Source of the DNA: an uncultured Ruminococcus sp.
GTDB taxonomy: Bacteria > Bacillota > Clostridia > Oscillospirales > Ruminococcaceae
Direction: 5' to 3'
Assembly (NCBI GenBank): GCA_947176565.1
Contig: CAMWRC010000040.1
Span: 1-8,424 of the forward strand
Length of the DNA: 8,424 nt
The notes below the pieces were generated by a model. The model worked only from the letters and a program-made list of their open reading frames with translations, did not search any database and had not been told where the DNA came from. Made by a program: the position numbers and the translations under genes. Position 1 is the stretch's first letter. Each line of letters begins with the position of its first letter. This document shows positions 1 through 5,732 of this stretch, in pieces.

Positions 1-85
1 CAGTAATAGAAGATAAATCTTTTTTATATTTTGTCGTTTTTAACAAATTTTTCCTGTTTTTTATGTGATGTGATGTTAAAATATT

Positions 86-143
86 GGTAACCAGTTGACA
101 TTACCGCATTTTTATGCTATAATTGTAAGTAAATAAGGTAACC
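86..143. repeat. GGTAA/TTACC elements flanking the promoter
   Basis: The heptamer GGTAACC occurs at 86-92, just upstream of the -35 box, and again at 137-143, just downstream of the predicted transcription start. An inverted partner, TTACC, lies at 101-105, so GGTAA-N10-TTACC brackets the -35 box. The downstream copy is part of the odd palindrome AGGTAACCT (136-144). This arrangement resembles a regulator binding region, but no regulator is identifiable and the arms are short, so it is an inference. Confidence 0.35.
95..123 (+). promoter_or_regulatory. Extended consensus sigma-A promoter of the CotH-dockerin gene
   Basis: TTGACA at 95-100 and TATAAT at 118-123 are separated by exactly 17 bases, and TG at 115-116 gives an extended -10 element. 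Every hexamer position matches consensus. Transcription should start near 130, leaving a leader of about 40 bases. The gene's Shine-Dalgarno sequence AAGGAG is at 153-158, 12 bases before the ATG, which is rather far. A promoter this strong on a secreted accessory protein suggests either high expression or repression by a factor binding the flanking repeats. Confidence 0.85.
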
Positions 144-170
144 TGCATTAAAAAGGAGTATATTTCATCT

Positions 171-1685
171 ATGAAAAAAATTATTACAGGTCTGCTATGC
201 TCGATAGCTTTGACATTAACAGTTATATCTGTTCCGGCAATGGCAGAGGAGTCCGAAAATCCGGATATTTTCCAGTTTTACGCTCTGGAAGCAGCAGAGG
301 AATCTGGAAATTCAGATACTCTTCAGTTTTCCGCCGGAGAAGTTCCCAGAGTTTATATAAATACAAATGATGGAATCGGTCTTGCACTCGTCAAGCAAAC
401 AGGATACGTTATGGCAGATATAGCTGTCGTAGATACAAACGGGTATATAATTCACGACAGCGGACAGATAAAAGTCAGAGGAAATTCCACTGCATTAGCT
501 CCCAAAAAACCTTATAATATAAAATTTGATTCAAAGCAGAATGTCCTCGGCATGGGCAAGGCAAAAAAATGGGTTCTTCTTGCAGACTGCTATGATCCGA
601 CGTTTCTGAGAAATACGCTTGCTCTCGATTTTTCACACAATATCGGCATGCCTTACACCTCTGAGCATTCCTATGTCGAGTTATGGCTTGACGGAGTCTA
701 TCGCGGCTGTTATGAAATCACTGAACCTGTTGATGACGGAACTTCAAGAGTCAATATAAACGTTGACGGCAACGGTGGTATGGAAGATTTTATAATTCAG
801 TATGAAATGAATCGCGCCAGTTCAAATACTACTTATTTCACGGCAGACGAGTTTCGGTTTGAAATAAAATCTCCCGATATTACATCGGAAGAACAGCGGC
901 TGTATGTGAAAAATAAAGTTACTGAAATTTTTAGAATTATCAAGACTCTTGATTTTGAGGAAATAGAAAAAGTCATAGATATAGATTCGTTTGCAAAGTA
1001 TTATCTTATAAATGAACTTTTTAAGAACGTTGATTTCGGTTACACTTCCGCATTTTTCTACTATAAAAATGGAATACTTTATGCAGGTCCGCCGTGGGAT
1101 TATGACCTGACTGCCGGAAATCTCAATTATAACGAATCGCCCAATTCAAGGCTTTGTCTTGATACCGAAAATCTTTTTGCTGATAATTGTCAGTTCTATC
1201 AATATCTGCTTGAATGTCGTGATTTTCAGAACGCTGTACGCCATGTCTATGCCGAAAATTTTGAATATTGCGAGAATATGTATGCCGAAGGCGGAATTAT
1301 AGATACTATTACAGAAACATATTATCCTCTTTTTCAGAGAAATTTTGATGATACGGATTGGGAAATCTCAAAACAGTACACATCACTTATGAGAGTTCCC
1401 GACCCTGACTATTTTGAAAATGTTAATTATCTCCGGAACTGGCTGAGAGAGCGTAATCAATGGCTGTCGGATTATTATGACATCTACGGAGATGACTGGT
1501 TTTCACTCGGTGATGTAGACGGAAATTCGGAAATATCTATTGCCGATGCTGTACAGTTACAGCAATATCTTATGTCTCAGAGAGCGTTTTCGGCGATAAA
1601 TCTGAAAGCATCTGACCTTAACCAAGACGGTGAAGTAGATTCTTACGATATGATAAAAATGAGAAAGCTGATAATAAATCAATAA
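171..1685 (+). CDS. Secreted CotH-kinase-like protein with C-terminal type I dockerin
   Basis: A 504-residue exported protein. Residues 1-25 are a signal peptide (MKK, hydrophobic core, AMA before the likely cleavage site). Residues 26-57 hold a degenerate 17-residue tandem repeat. About 60-440 match the CotH family: the IKVRGNST...KKPYNIKF segment (100-119), the WVLLADCYDPTFLRN segment (134-148), an ELWLDGVYRGCYEI stretch (170-183), and GPPWDYD (306-312), the position of the acidic catalytic residues in CotH spore-coat kinases. Residues 446-504 are a type I dockerin with two calcium loops (D448, D450, N452, S456, D459; D482, N484, D486, D490, D493). CotH proteins phosphorylate other proteins or act structurally; the dockerin implies attachment to a cohesin scaffold. 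Kinase activity and substrate are inferred only. It is transcribed alone and converges on bioB. Confidence 0.9.
   Translation: MKKIITGLLCSIALTLTVISVPAMAEESENPDIFQFYALEAAEESGNSDTLQFSAGEVPRVYINTNDGIGLALVKQTGYVMADIAVVDTNGYIIHDSGQIKVRGNSTALAPKKPYNIKFDSKQNVLGMGKAKKWVLLADCYDPTFLRNTLALDFSHNIGMPYTSEHSYVELWLDGVYRGCYEITEPVDDGTSRVNINVDGNGGMEDFIIQYEMNRASSNTTYFTADEFRFEIKSPDITSEEQRLYVKNKVTEIFRIIKTLDFEEIEKVIDIDSFAKYYLINELFKNVDFGYTSAFFYYKNGILYAGPPWDYDLTAGNLNYNESPNSRLCLDTENLFADNCQFYQYLLECRDFQNAVRHVYAENFEYCENMYAEGGIIDTITETYYPLFQRNFDDTDWEISKQYTSLMRVPDPDYFENVNYLRNWLRERNQWLSDYYDIYGDDWFSLGDVDGNSEISIADAVQLQQYLMSQRAFSAINLKASDLNQDGEVDSYDMIKMRKLIINQ
243..344 (+). repeat. 51-bp tandem duplication just after the signal peptide
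   Basis: Two adjacent 51-base units (243-293 and 294-344) encode AEESENPDIFQFYALE and AEESGNSDTLQFSAGE, a shared AEESxNxDxxQFxAxE pattern. I count 36 of 51 identical bases, so the duplication is old or has diverged quickly. It forms a short acidic segment between the signal peptide and the CotH domain. Its function is unknown; it could be a spacer. Confidence 0.7.
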
Positions 1686-1718
1686 AAATATCATCGGCAC
1701 AAATCAATATAATAAAGA

Positions 1719-1758
1719 AAAAATCTCCGCTCTGAAATTGAAATCAGCGGAGATTTTT
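1719..1758. terminator. Probable bidirectional intrinsic terminator
   Basis: A perfect 13-bp stem pairs 1719-1731 with 1746-1758 around a 14-base loop. The right arm ends in TTTTT for + strand transcripts, and the left side is A-rich (1714-1723), giving a U-run for transcripts arriving from bioB on the - strand. It lies between the convergent stop codons of the CotH gene (1685) and bioB (1799), so it plausibly ends both. Confidence 0.85.
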
Positions 1759-1798
1759 AGTTCTGCTTTCTGTCTGAATCTTTTTTATAGAAAAGATT

Positions 1799-2752
1799 TC
1801 AGGTGGTGTAAAGTGATTTTATTATTTCTTTATCCTTGTCAATGCTGATTCCGGAAGTTGTGAGCATATCTCCTGTTATAGCGGCATTTGCGCCGGATTG
1901 AAATGCTGATTTTCCTTTGTCTGTCATTAATTCTCTGCCTCCTGCAAGCCTTATGTACGCTTCTGGAAGTATATACCGGAATACCGCAACTATACGCAGT
2001 ATATCGTCATCTGTAAGTTTTTCTGCGTCTTCAAGCGGCGTTCCCTTTATTGGATTAAGAATATTCAGCGGTACGGAATCAATTTCAAGTTCCGCAAGGC
2101 TTAGTGCCATATCAATTCTATCCTCCCACGTTTCTCCCATTCCCATGATTCCGCCGGAACACACAGCAAGTCCGCATTCTTTTGCTCTTTTTATACATTC
2201 GATTTTTTCATCATATGTGTGCGTTGTGCAGATTTTCGGAAACATATGCCGTGAAGTCTCAATATTGCAGTGATACCGGCTTACACCTGCTGATTTGAGT
2301 TCAAGGAACTGCCATGATTCAAGAAGCCCCATAGATGCACATAGTTTTATATCATATTGTCTGCTCATGCTCCGGAAAGCTGATACTGCTTTTCTGAAAT
2401 CCTCACCGTTCAGGGAACGTCCGGCGGTAACAATTGCGAATCGCCGTACACCTTTTTCGGCATTATACTGGCACTGGTTCAGAATTTCATCTTCATTCAG
2501 AAAATCGTAATTCGTGATTTTCGTCCGGTTATGTGACGACTGAGCGCAGAAACGGCAGTTTTCGGAACATCTTCCGCTTTTTCCGTTGATAATGCTGCAA
2601 AGGTCAAAATCATTTCCGCATAAAGCTGAACGTATTTTGTCAGCGCCGCGGCATAATTCGTGTATATCGGCATTTATGAGGATTTTTAAATCATCATTCC
2701 AGTTAAGCCGTCTGCCGTTTATTATTCTGTCTGCGAGTTCTGATATATTCAT
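1799..2752 (-). CDS. bioB: Biotin synthase, variant auxiliary-cluster type
   Basis: Radical SAM enzyme inserting sulfur into dethiobiotin to make biotin, in the cytoplasm; 317 residues, slightly short for the family. The SAM-cluster motif CxxxCxxC is C62-C66-C69 (GRCSENCRFCAQSSHN). Other family landmarks are KLCASMGLL (C138, matching E. coli C128), VCSGGIMGMGE (C198, matching C188), a YHCNIETS segment (160-167), and IRLAGGRE (267-274), which covers the arginine ligand region. The position equivalent to E. coli C97, a classical [2Fe-2S] ligand, is Ala106 (RRFAIVTAGR). Cysteines at 162 and 175 are possible substitutes, as reported in spirit for anaerobe-type BioB proteins. The start overlaps the bioY stop (ATGA), with GGAG six bases upstream. 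No other biotin-synthesis gene is in the window. Confidence 0.95.
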   Translation of the reverse strand: MNISELADRIINGRRLNWNDDLKILINADIHELCRGADKIRSALCGNDFDLCSIINGKSGRCSENCRFCAQSSHNRTKITNYDFLNEDEILNQCQYNAEKGVRRFAIVTAGRSLNGEDFRKAVSAFRSMSRQYDIKLCASMGLLESWQFLELKSAGVSRYHCNIETSRHMFPKICTTHTYDEKIECIKRAKECGLAVCSGGIMGMGETWEDRIDMALSLAELEIDSVPLNILNPIKGTPLEDAEKLTDDDILRIVAVFRYILPEAYIRLAGGRELMTDKGKSAFQSGANAAITGDMLTTSGISIDKDKEIIKSLYTT

Positions 2753-3321
2753 ATTTTTCTCCGTTTCTCCATATCTCTTTCAGTTTCTTGATTATTTTTT
2801 ATAATGGGTATAAGACGTTTCCCTAAAAATGCTGTTAATATACATAGGAACACGTCCCATGTCAGAGGAAGCAGACACTGGAATATCACCATAAATACAG
2901 CCGCGTCTGATTTCAGATACAGAAAAGTGATTGCAGCATCATAAAGTGTACCTATCAGGAAAATCGGAATATATCCCGCAAGGCTTCCAAATATCAGGCG
3001 TTTCATTGTGGGTTTGCCTGAATGACATATTTTTCCGGTGACGTATGCGCCGATTATGAATCCTATAAGAAATCCAAATGTAGGGTGAAGAATATATGAT
3101 ATTCCGCCGCCGCCCGTGAATACAGGAACTCCAGCGAGTCCGAGCAGGACATAAATTCCGACGCTGAATGCGCCGTCACGTCCGCCAAGAAGAACTCCAG
3201 CAAGCGTGGTAAACAGAATCTGCAATGTTATCGGACAGAACGGCATCGGAATTTTAATGAATGCTCCGGCTGCCGAAAGTGCCGCAAACATGGAAATAAG
3301 TATCATATTTTTTATCTTCAT
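2749..3321 (-). CDS. bioY: Biotin ECF transporter substrate-binding component BioY
   Basis: A 190-residue hydrophobic integral membrane protein with about six predicted membrane segments and a charged C-terminus. It captures biotin and normally works with the shared energising module EcfA-A'-T, whose genes are not in this window. Family marks are PMPFCPITLQ (25-34) after the first helix, and GGGGISYILHPTFGFLIGF (70-88), the clostridial form of the GPTGGYLIGF region. Near the last helix, where many homologues carry GDxxK, this protein reads LTWDVFL (153-159): the aspartate D156 is kept but the lysine is not evident. The start has GAGGTG at 3329-3334 seven bases upstream. The gene is first in a bioY-bioB operon and translationally coupled to bioB by a 4-base overlap. 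Confidence 0.93.
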   Translation of the reverse strand: MKIKNMILISMFAALSAAGAFIKIPMPFCPITLQILFTTLAGVLLGGRDGAFSVGIYVLLGLAGVPVFTGGGGISYILHPTFGFLIGFIIGAYVTGKICHSGKPTMKRLIFGSLAGYIPIFLIGTLYDAAITFLYLKSDAAVFMVIFQCLLPLTWDVFLCILTAFLGKRLIPIIKNNQETERDMEKRRKI

Positions 3322-3346
3322 ATTTTTTCACCTCTTTTCCTGAGTA

Positions 3347-3375
3347 ATTATATCACACGCTGAAAATAATGTCAA
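3347..3375 (-). promoter_or_regulatory. bioYB promoter, extended consensus
   Basis: Read on the - strand, TTGACA (3375-3370) and TATAAT (3352-3347) are 17 bases apart, with TGA directly before the -10 giving an extended element. Transcription should start near 3340, about 20 bases before the bioY ATG. The -35 hexamer is part of the proximal half of the inverted repeat at 3369-3399, so operator occupancy would directly exclude RNA polymerase. Confidence 0.85.
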
Positions 3376-3399
3376 CTATTTTTTATAAAAAGTTGACAT
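3369..3399. promoter_or_regulatory. BirA-type operator upstream of bioYB
   Basis: A perfect 9-bp inverted repeat, ATGTCAACT (3369-3377) and AGTTGACAT (3391-3399), separated by 13 mostly A/T bases. Its size and half-sites resemble the biotin repressor BirA operator of Firmicutes (half-sites of the TTGTwAACy type). It overlaps the bioY -35 box and precedes biotin genes. This supports repression by BirA carrying biotinoyl-AMP; birA itself is not in the window. Confidence 0.75.
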
Positions 3400-3438
3400 A
3401 GCTGATTGTAAACTTTCTGTGAATGATTTGCTGTAATA

Positions 3439-3467
3439 TTGACAATTAATTACACTAATGGTAAAAT
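3439..3467 (+). promoter_or_regulatory. Promoter of the LRR-dockerin gene
   Basis: TTGACA at 3439-3444 and TAAAAT at 3462-3467 are spaced by 17 bases, and TGG at 3459-3461 makes an extended -10. The predicted transcription start is about 3474, which is itself an ATG. A coding start there would be leaderless, which argues for the downstream start at 3513. The BirA-type operator lies about 40 bases upstream of this -35 box and probably does not affect it. Confidence 0.8.
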
Positions 3468-3500
3468 TAATGTATGGACGTTATCCGCATTATGACAAAA

Positions 3501-3507
3501 AAAGGAG
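3501..3507 (+). promoter_or_regulatory. Ribosome binding site fixing the start at 3513
   Basis: AAAGGAG at 3501-3507 sits five bases before ATG 3513, and the following codons give a canonical signal peptide (MKKSIITG). The alternative in-frame ATG at 3474 has no Shine-Dalgarno sequence and would place 13 residues ahead of the signal peptide. The same AAAGGAGTA(T/C) context precedes the CotH-dockerin gene. Confidence 0.85.
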
Positions 3508-3512
3508 TACAT

Positions 3513-5465
3513 ATGAAAAAATCAATAATTACAGGCGTTCTCGCTCTTTCAATGGCTTTCAGCGCAGTTCCGGCGAATTTCATGGCTTATGCCGCCGATG
3601 ATAATGCCGCTTCTGATTCGGCTGATTCTGACATTGGTCTGCTGAAATTCAGACTCTATGGCACTTATATCAGTGTAGTAGGTGTGGATAAAAATGCAGA
3701 GGAAATTGTAGTTCCGGATTCCGTCGGCGGTCTGCCGGTTCTTGCCATTGATAACGATGCTTTCAGAGGCAGTAATATCAGAAAAATCGTTCTGCCGGAG
3801 GGTATTCAGGAAATCCGTAACGAAGCTTTCGCTTACTGTGCCAAACTCGAAGAAATCTCGCTCCCCTCAACACTCGAAAAAATAGGAATAAGTGCTTTTT
3901 CGGGCTGTTATTCCCTGAAAACATTGATTATTCCTGACCGTGTTTCCGAAATTGACAAAACAGCTCTCACCGGCTGTGACGGTCTTGAAACTGTTCAGCT
4001 TCCGAATAAACTAAATTCGTATCCAGAAAATCTTCTCAGCAGTGCAGTTCATCTTAAAAATCTGAAAATCTGCAATCCTGAAATGACTATGCCGGAAAAT
4101 AAACTTGCTTCCGTGGAAGATGTTGTGATTTCCGGATTCACTAACTCAACAGCTGAAAAATATGCCGAAACTTATGGATATTCTTTTGAAAGTATAGGCG
4201 GTTACACTCCTGTTGAACTTCCGCCTAATCCGCCGGTTGATATTTTTATTACAAACGAGGACGGAACAGGCGTTTACGGTTCTATGGAATTTGCCACAGT
4301 TGACGGAGAAATCCATATCACCGACTGCGATATGAAAGTTGTTTCCGTTGAAATTCCTGATACGATAAACAATATGCCTGTTACTGTAATTGATAAACGT
4401 GCTTTCGCGGAATGCCGTGTACTTGAATCAATAAAGCTTCCGGCAAATCTGAAATTGATTGATACAAATGCTTTCATAAACTGCAAATCCCTGACAAGTA
4501 TTGAACTTCCGGCATCTCTCGAAAAAATAGGAAGCCGTGTATTTACAAATACTGCTGTTGTATCGGTTGATGTTCCGGCATCTGTTAAATCTGTTATATA
4601 TGACGCTTTTTGGGGCTGTCCTACTCTTGAAGCCATAAATGTTGATGAAGATAATCCGTATTTTTATTCTGTTGACGGCGTGTTCTACAGTACAACATCA
4701 ATCGGTCCGAAAAGCTTTGTATATCTCAACTGCTATCCGCCCGCAAAAACTGACAAGGAATTTGATGTTCCTGATAATGTTTACGGAATCCGGAATCTCG
4801 CTTTCTATGGTGCGGAAAATCTCGAAAAAGTAACAATGAGTGATGATGTTTCATTTGTTTCCGGCGGTATGCAGTTCTCAGCGTGTACTTCTCTGAAAGA
4901 AATCCGCCTGTCCGGAAAAATCGAGGAAATCGCTGTTAATACATTTTCAAACTGTGATTCTCTGGAAAATATAGTTATTCCGAACTCTGTCAAGAAATTC
5001 AGTACTGATGCGTTCTGGAGCTGTGATTCGCTGAAAAGTCTCTGTATTCCCTCATCTGTTGAGGAAATATACGGCTCAGGATTCAATGATTCCACAAATC
5101 TTGAATCTGTATATATCATGAATGCTGACTGTGTAATAAAAGACAGCGACAGCGTTTTCAAAGGCGAAGCTGGTGAGATGTTCAGCGGTACTATTTACGG
5201 ATATGAGGGTTCAACAGCTGAACAATATGCCGAAAAATATGGAATAAAATTTGTCTCAATCAGCGATAAGGCTGTAAATGATAAATATGATGTGAATCTT
5301 GACGGAAAAATCAGTGTTGCTGATGCTGTAGTTATGCAGCGGTATCTTCTCGGTGAAAGAAATATAACGGAATATCAGCGTATGACTGCGGATATTCTTG
5401 ATGATTCCACTGTTGATATGTATGACTTCCTGCTCATGAAGAAAAAAATAATAAATAATAAATAA
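3513..5465 (+). CDS. Secreted BspA-type leucine-rich-repeat protein with C-terminal dockerin
   Basis: A 650-residue exported protein. Residues 1-27 are a signal peptide (AYA before the likely cleavage site). Two blocks of BspA/TpLRR-type leucine-rich repeats follow, about 44-229 and 258-583, with units such as IPxSVxxIxxxAFxxCxSLxxI. Each block opens with a similar entry unit (VVPDSVGGLPVLAIDNDAF, 66-84; EIPDTINNMPVTVIDKRAF, 280-298) and closes with the same cap (STAEKYAETYG at 212; STAEQYAEKYG at 567). A proline-rich joint (VELPPNPPVD, 234-243) links them. Residues 590-650 form a type I dockerin: loop one is complete (D593, N595, D597, S601, D604), while loop two has Leu629 where a ligand is expected. 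BspA-like repeats commonly mediate binding to proteins or surfaces; here the dockerin suggests a non-catalytic adhesive part of a cellulosome. The ligand is unknown. The gene is monocistronic. Confidence 0.9.
   Translation: MKKSIITGVLALSMAFSAVPANFMAYAADDNAASDSADSDIGLLKFRLYGTYISVVGVDKNAEEIVVPDSVGGLPVLAIDNDAFRGSNIRKIVLPEGIQEIRNEAFAYCAKLEEISLPSTLEKIGISAFSGCYSLKTLIIPDRVSEIDKTALTGCDGLETVQLPNKLNSYPENLLSSAVHLKNLKICNPEMTMPENKLASVEDVVISGFTNSTAEKYAETYGYSFESIGGYTPVELPPNPPVDIFITNEDGTGVYGSMEFATVDGEIHITDCDMKVVSVEIPDTINNMPVTVIDKRAFAECRVLESIKLPANLKLIDTNAFINCKSLTSIELPASLEKIGSRVFTNTAVVSVDVPASVKSVIYDAFWGCPTLEAINVDEDNPYFYSVDGVFYSTTSIGPKSFVYLNCYPPAKTDKEFDVPDNVYGIRNLAFYGAENLEKVTMSDDVSFVSGGMQFSACTSLKEIRLSGKIEEIAVNTFSNCDSLENIVIPNSVKKFSTDAFWSCDSLKSLCIPSSVEEIYGSGFNDSTNLESVYIMNADCVIKDSDSVFKGEAGEMFSGTIYGYEGSTAEQYAEKYGIKFVSISDKAVNDKYDVNLDGKISVADAVVMQRYLLGERNITEYQRMTADILDDSTVDMYDFLLMKKKIINNK
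4146..4196 (+). repeat. Cap motif closing LRR block 1
   Basis: Encodes residues 212-228 (STAEKYAETYGYSFESI). It is the first copy of a motif that recurs at 5211-5261. The first 11 codons match the second copy at 30 of 33 bases. It marks the end of the first repeat solenoid. Confidence 0.75.
5211..5261 (+). repeat. Cap motif closing LRR block 2
   Basis: Encodes residues 567-583 (STAEQYAEKYGIKFVSI), the second copy of the 4146-4196 motif. It directly precedes the dockerin, separating it from the LRR solenoid. Confidence 0.75.
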
Positions 5466-5468
5466 TTC

Positions 5469-5502
5469 AAAATCCCTGTTTCTCGCGAAACAGGGATTTT
5501 TT
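5469..5502 (+). terminator. Intrinsic terminator of the LRR-dockerin gene
   Basis: A perfect 14-bp stem (5469-5482 with 5487-5500) closes a TCGC tetraloop and is followed by T-residues to 5502. It begins four bases after the LRR-dockerin stop codon. The opposite strand has only four T residues followed by GAATTATT, so termination of the converging copA transcript (stop at 5526) is possible but weaker. Confidence 0.9.
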
Positions 5503-5525
5503 GCGGAAATTAAATTTTACAGAAA

Positions 5526-5732
5526 TTACTCGATACCCCTGACTTCATAGCCGGCATCTGTTACGGCTTTAGTCAGTATCTCATCGGAAACGCTGTCCTC
5601 AACATTGAGATATGCACACTTGTTTTCAAGTGAAACTTCAGCAGTTACGCCGTCAATGCCGTTGAGAACCTTTGTAACCATTCCAGTGCAGTGACTGCAC
5701 ATCATTCCGTCAATATACATTGTCTTTTTCAT
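5526..5732 (-). CDS. Possible internally initiated CopZ-like copper chaperone within copA
   Basis: In frame with the 3' end of copA, an ATG at 5732 begins a 68-residue protein, the normal length of a free CopZ, starting MKKTMYIDGMMCSHC with metal ligands C12 and C15 and ending GYEVRGIE. GAGGAGGTG (5739-5747) lies upstream, with eight bases between AGGTG and the ATG, the best Shine-Dalgarno sequence in the window. CopZ carries Cu(I) to CopA and CsoR, and in many Firmicutes is a separate gene beside copA. What is seen is the signal and the reading frame; separate production of the chaperone is inferred. The alternative is a relic: an ancestral separate copZ fused by loss of the copA stop codon, with the ribosome binding site kept by chance or through its codons. 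Confidence 0.5.
   Translation of the reverse strand: MKKTMYIDGMMCSHCTGMVTKVLNGIDGVTAEVSLENKCAYLNVEDSVSDEILTKAVTDAGYEVRGIE

Noticed and set aside
1..85. T-rich upstream stretch as the end of a gene, RNA or terminator
   Set aside because: No stable stem with a U-run, no coding signal and no RNA gene pattern could be seen; it may only be an AT-rich region upstream of the promoter.
1774..1802. Imperfect hairpin at the end of bioB as a second terminator
   Set aside because: The stem has a bulge, overlaps the bioB stop codon and has no U-run after it on the - strand; the perfect hairpin at 1719-1758 is enough.
3393..3398. TTGACA on the + strand as a -35 box for the LRR-dockerin gene
   Set aside because: No -10 box follows at suitable spacing (TCTGTG at 3416-3421); the hexamer is explained as the distal arm of the BirA-type operator.
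3474..3512. In-frame upstream ATG for the LRR-dockerin gene (13 extra residues)
   Set aside because: It lies at the predicted transcription start, lacks a ribosome binding site, and would put residues ahead of a clean signal peptide; AAAGGAG correctly serves the ATG at 3513.
4274..4636. Open frame on the - strand inside the LRR-dockerin gene
   Set aside because: It is antisense to clear leucine-rich repeats with no family resemblance; a shadow of the repetitive sense sequence.
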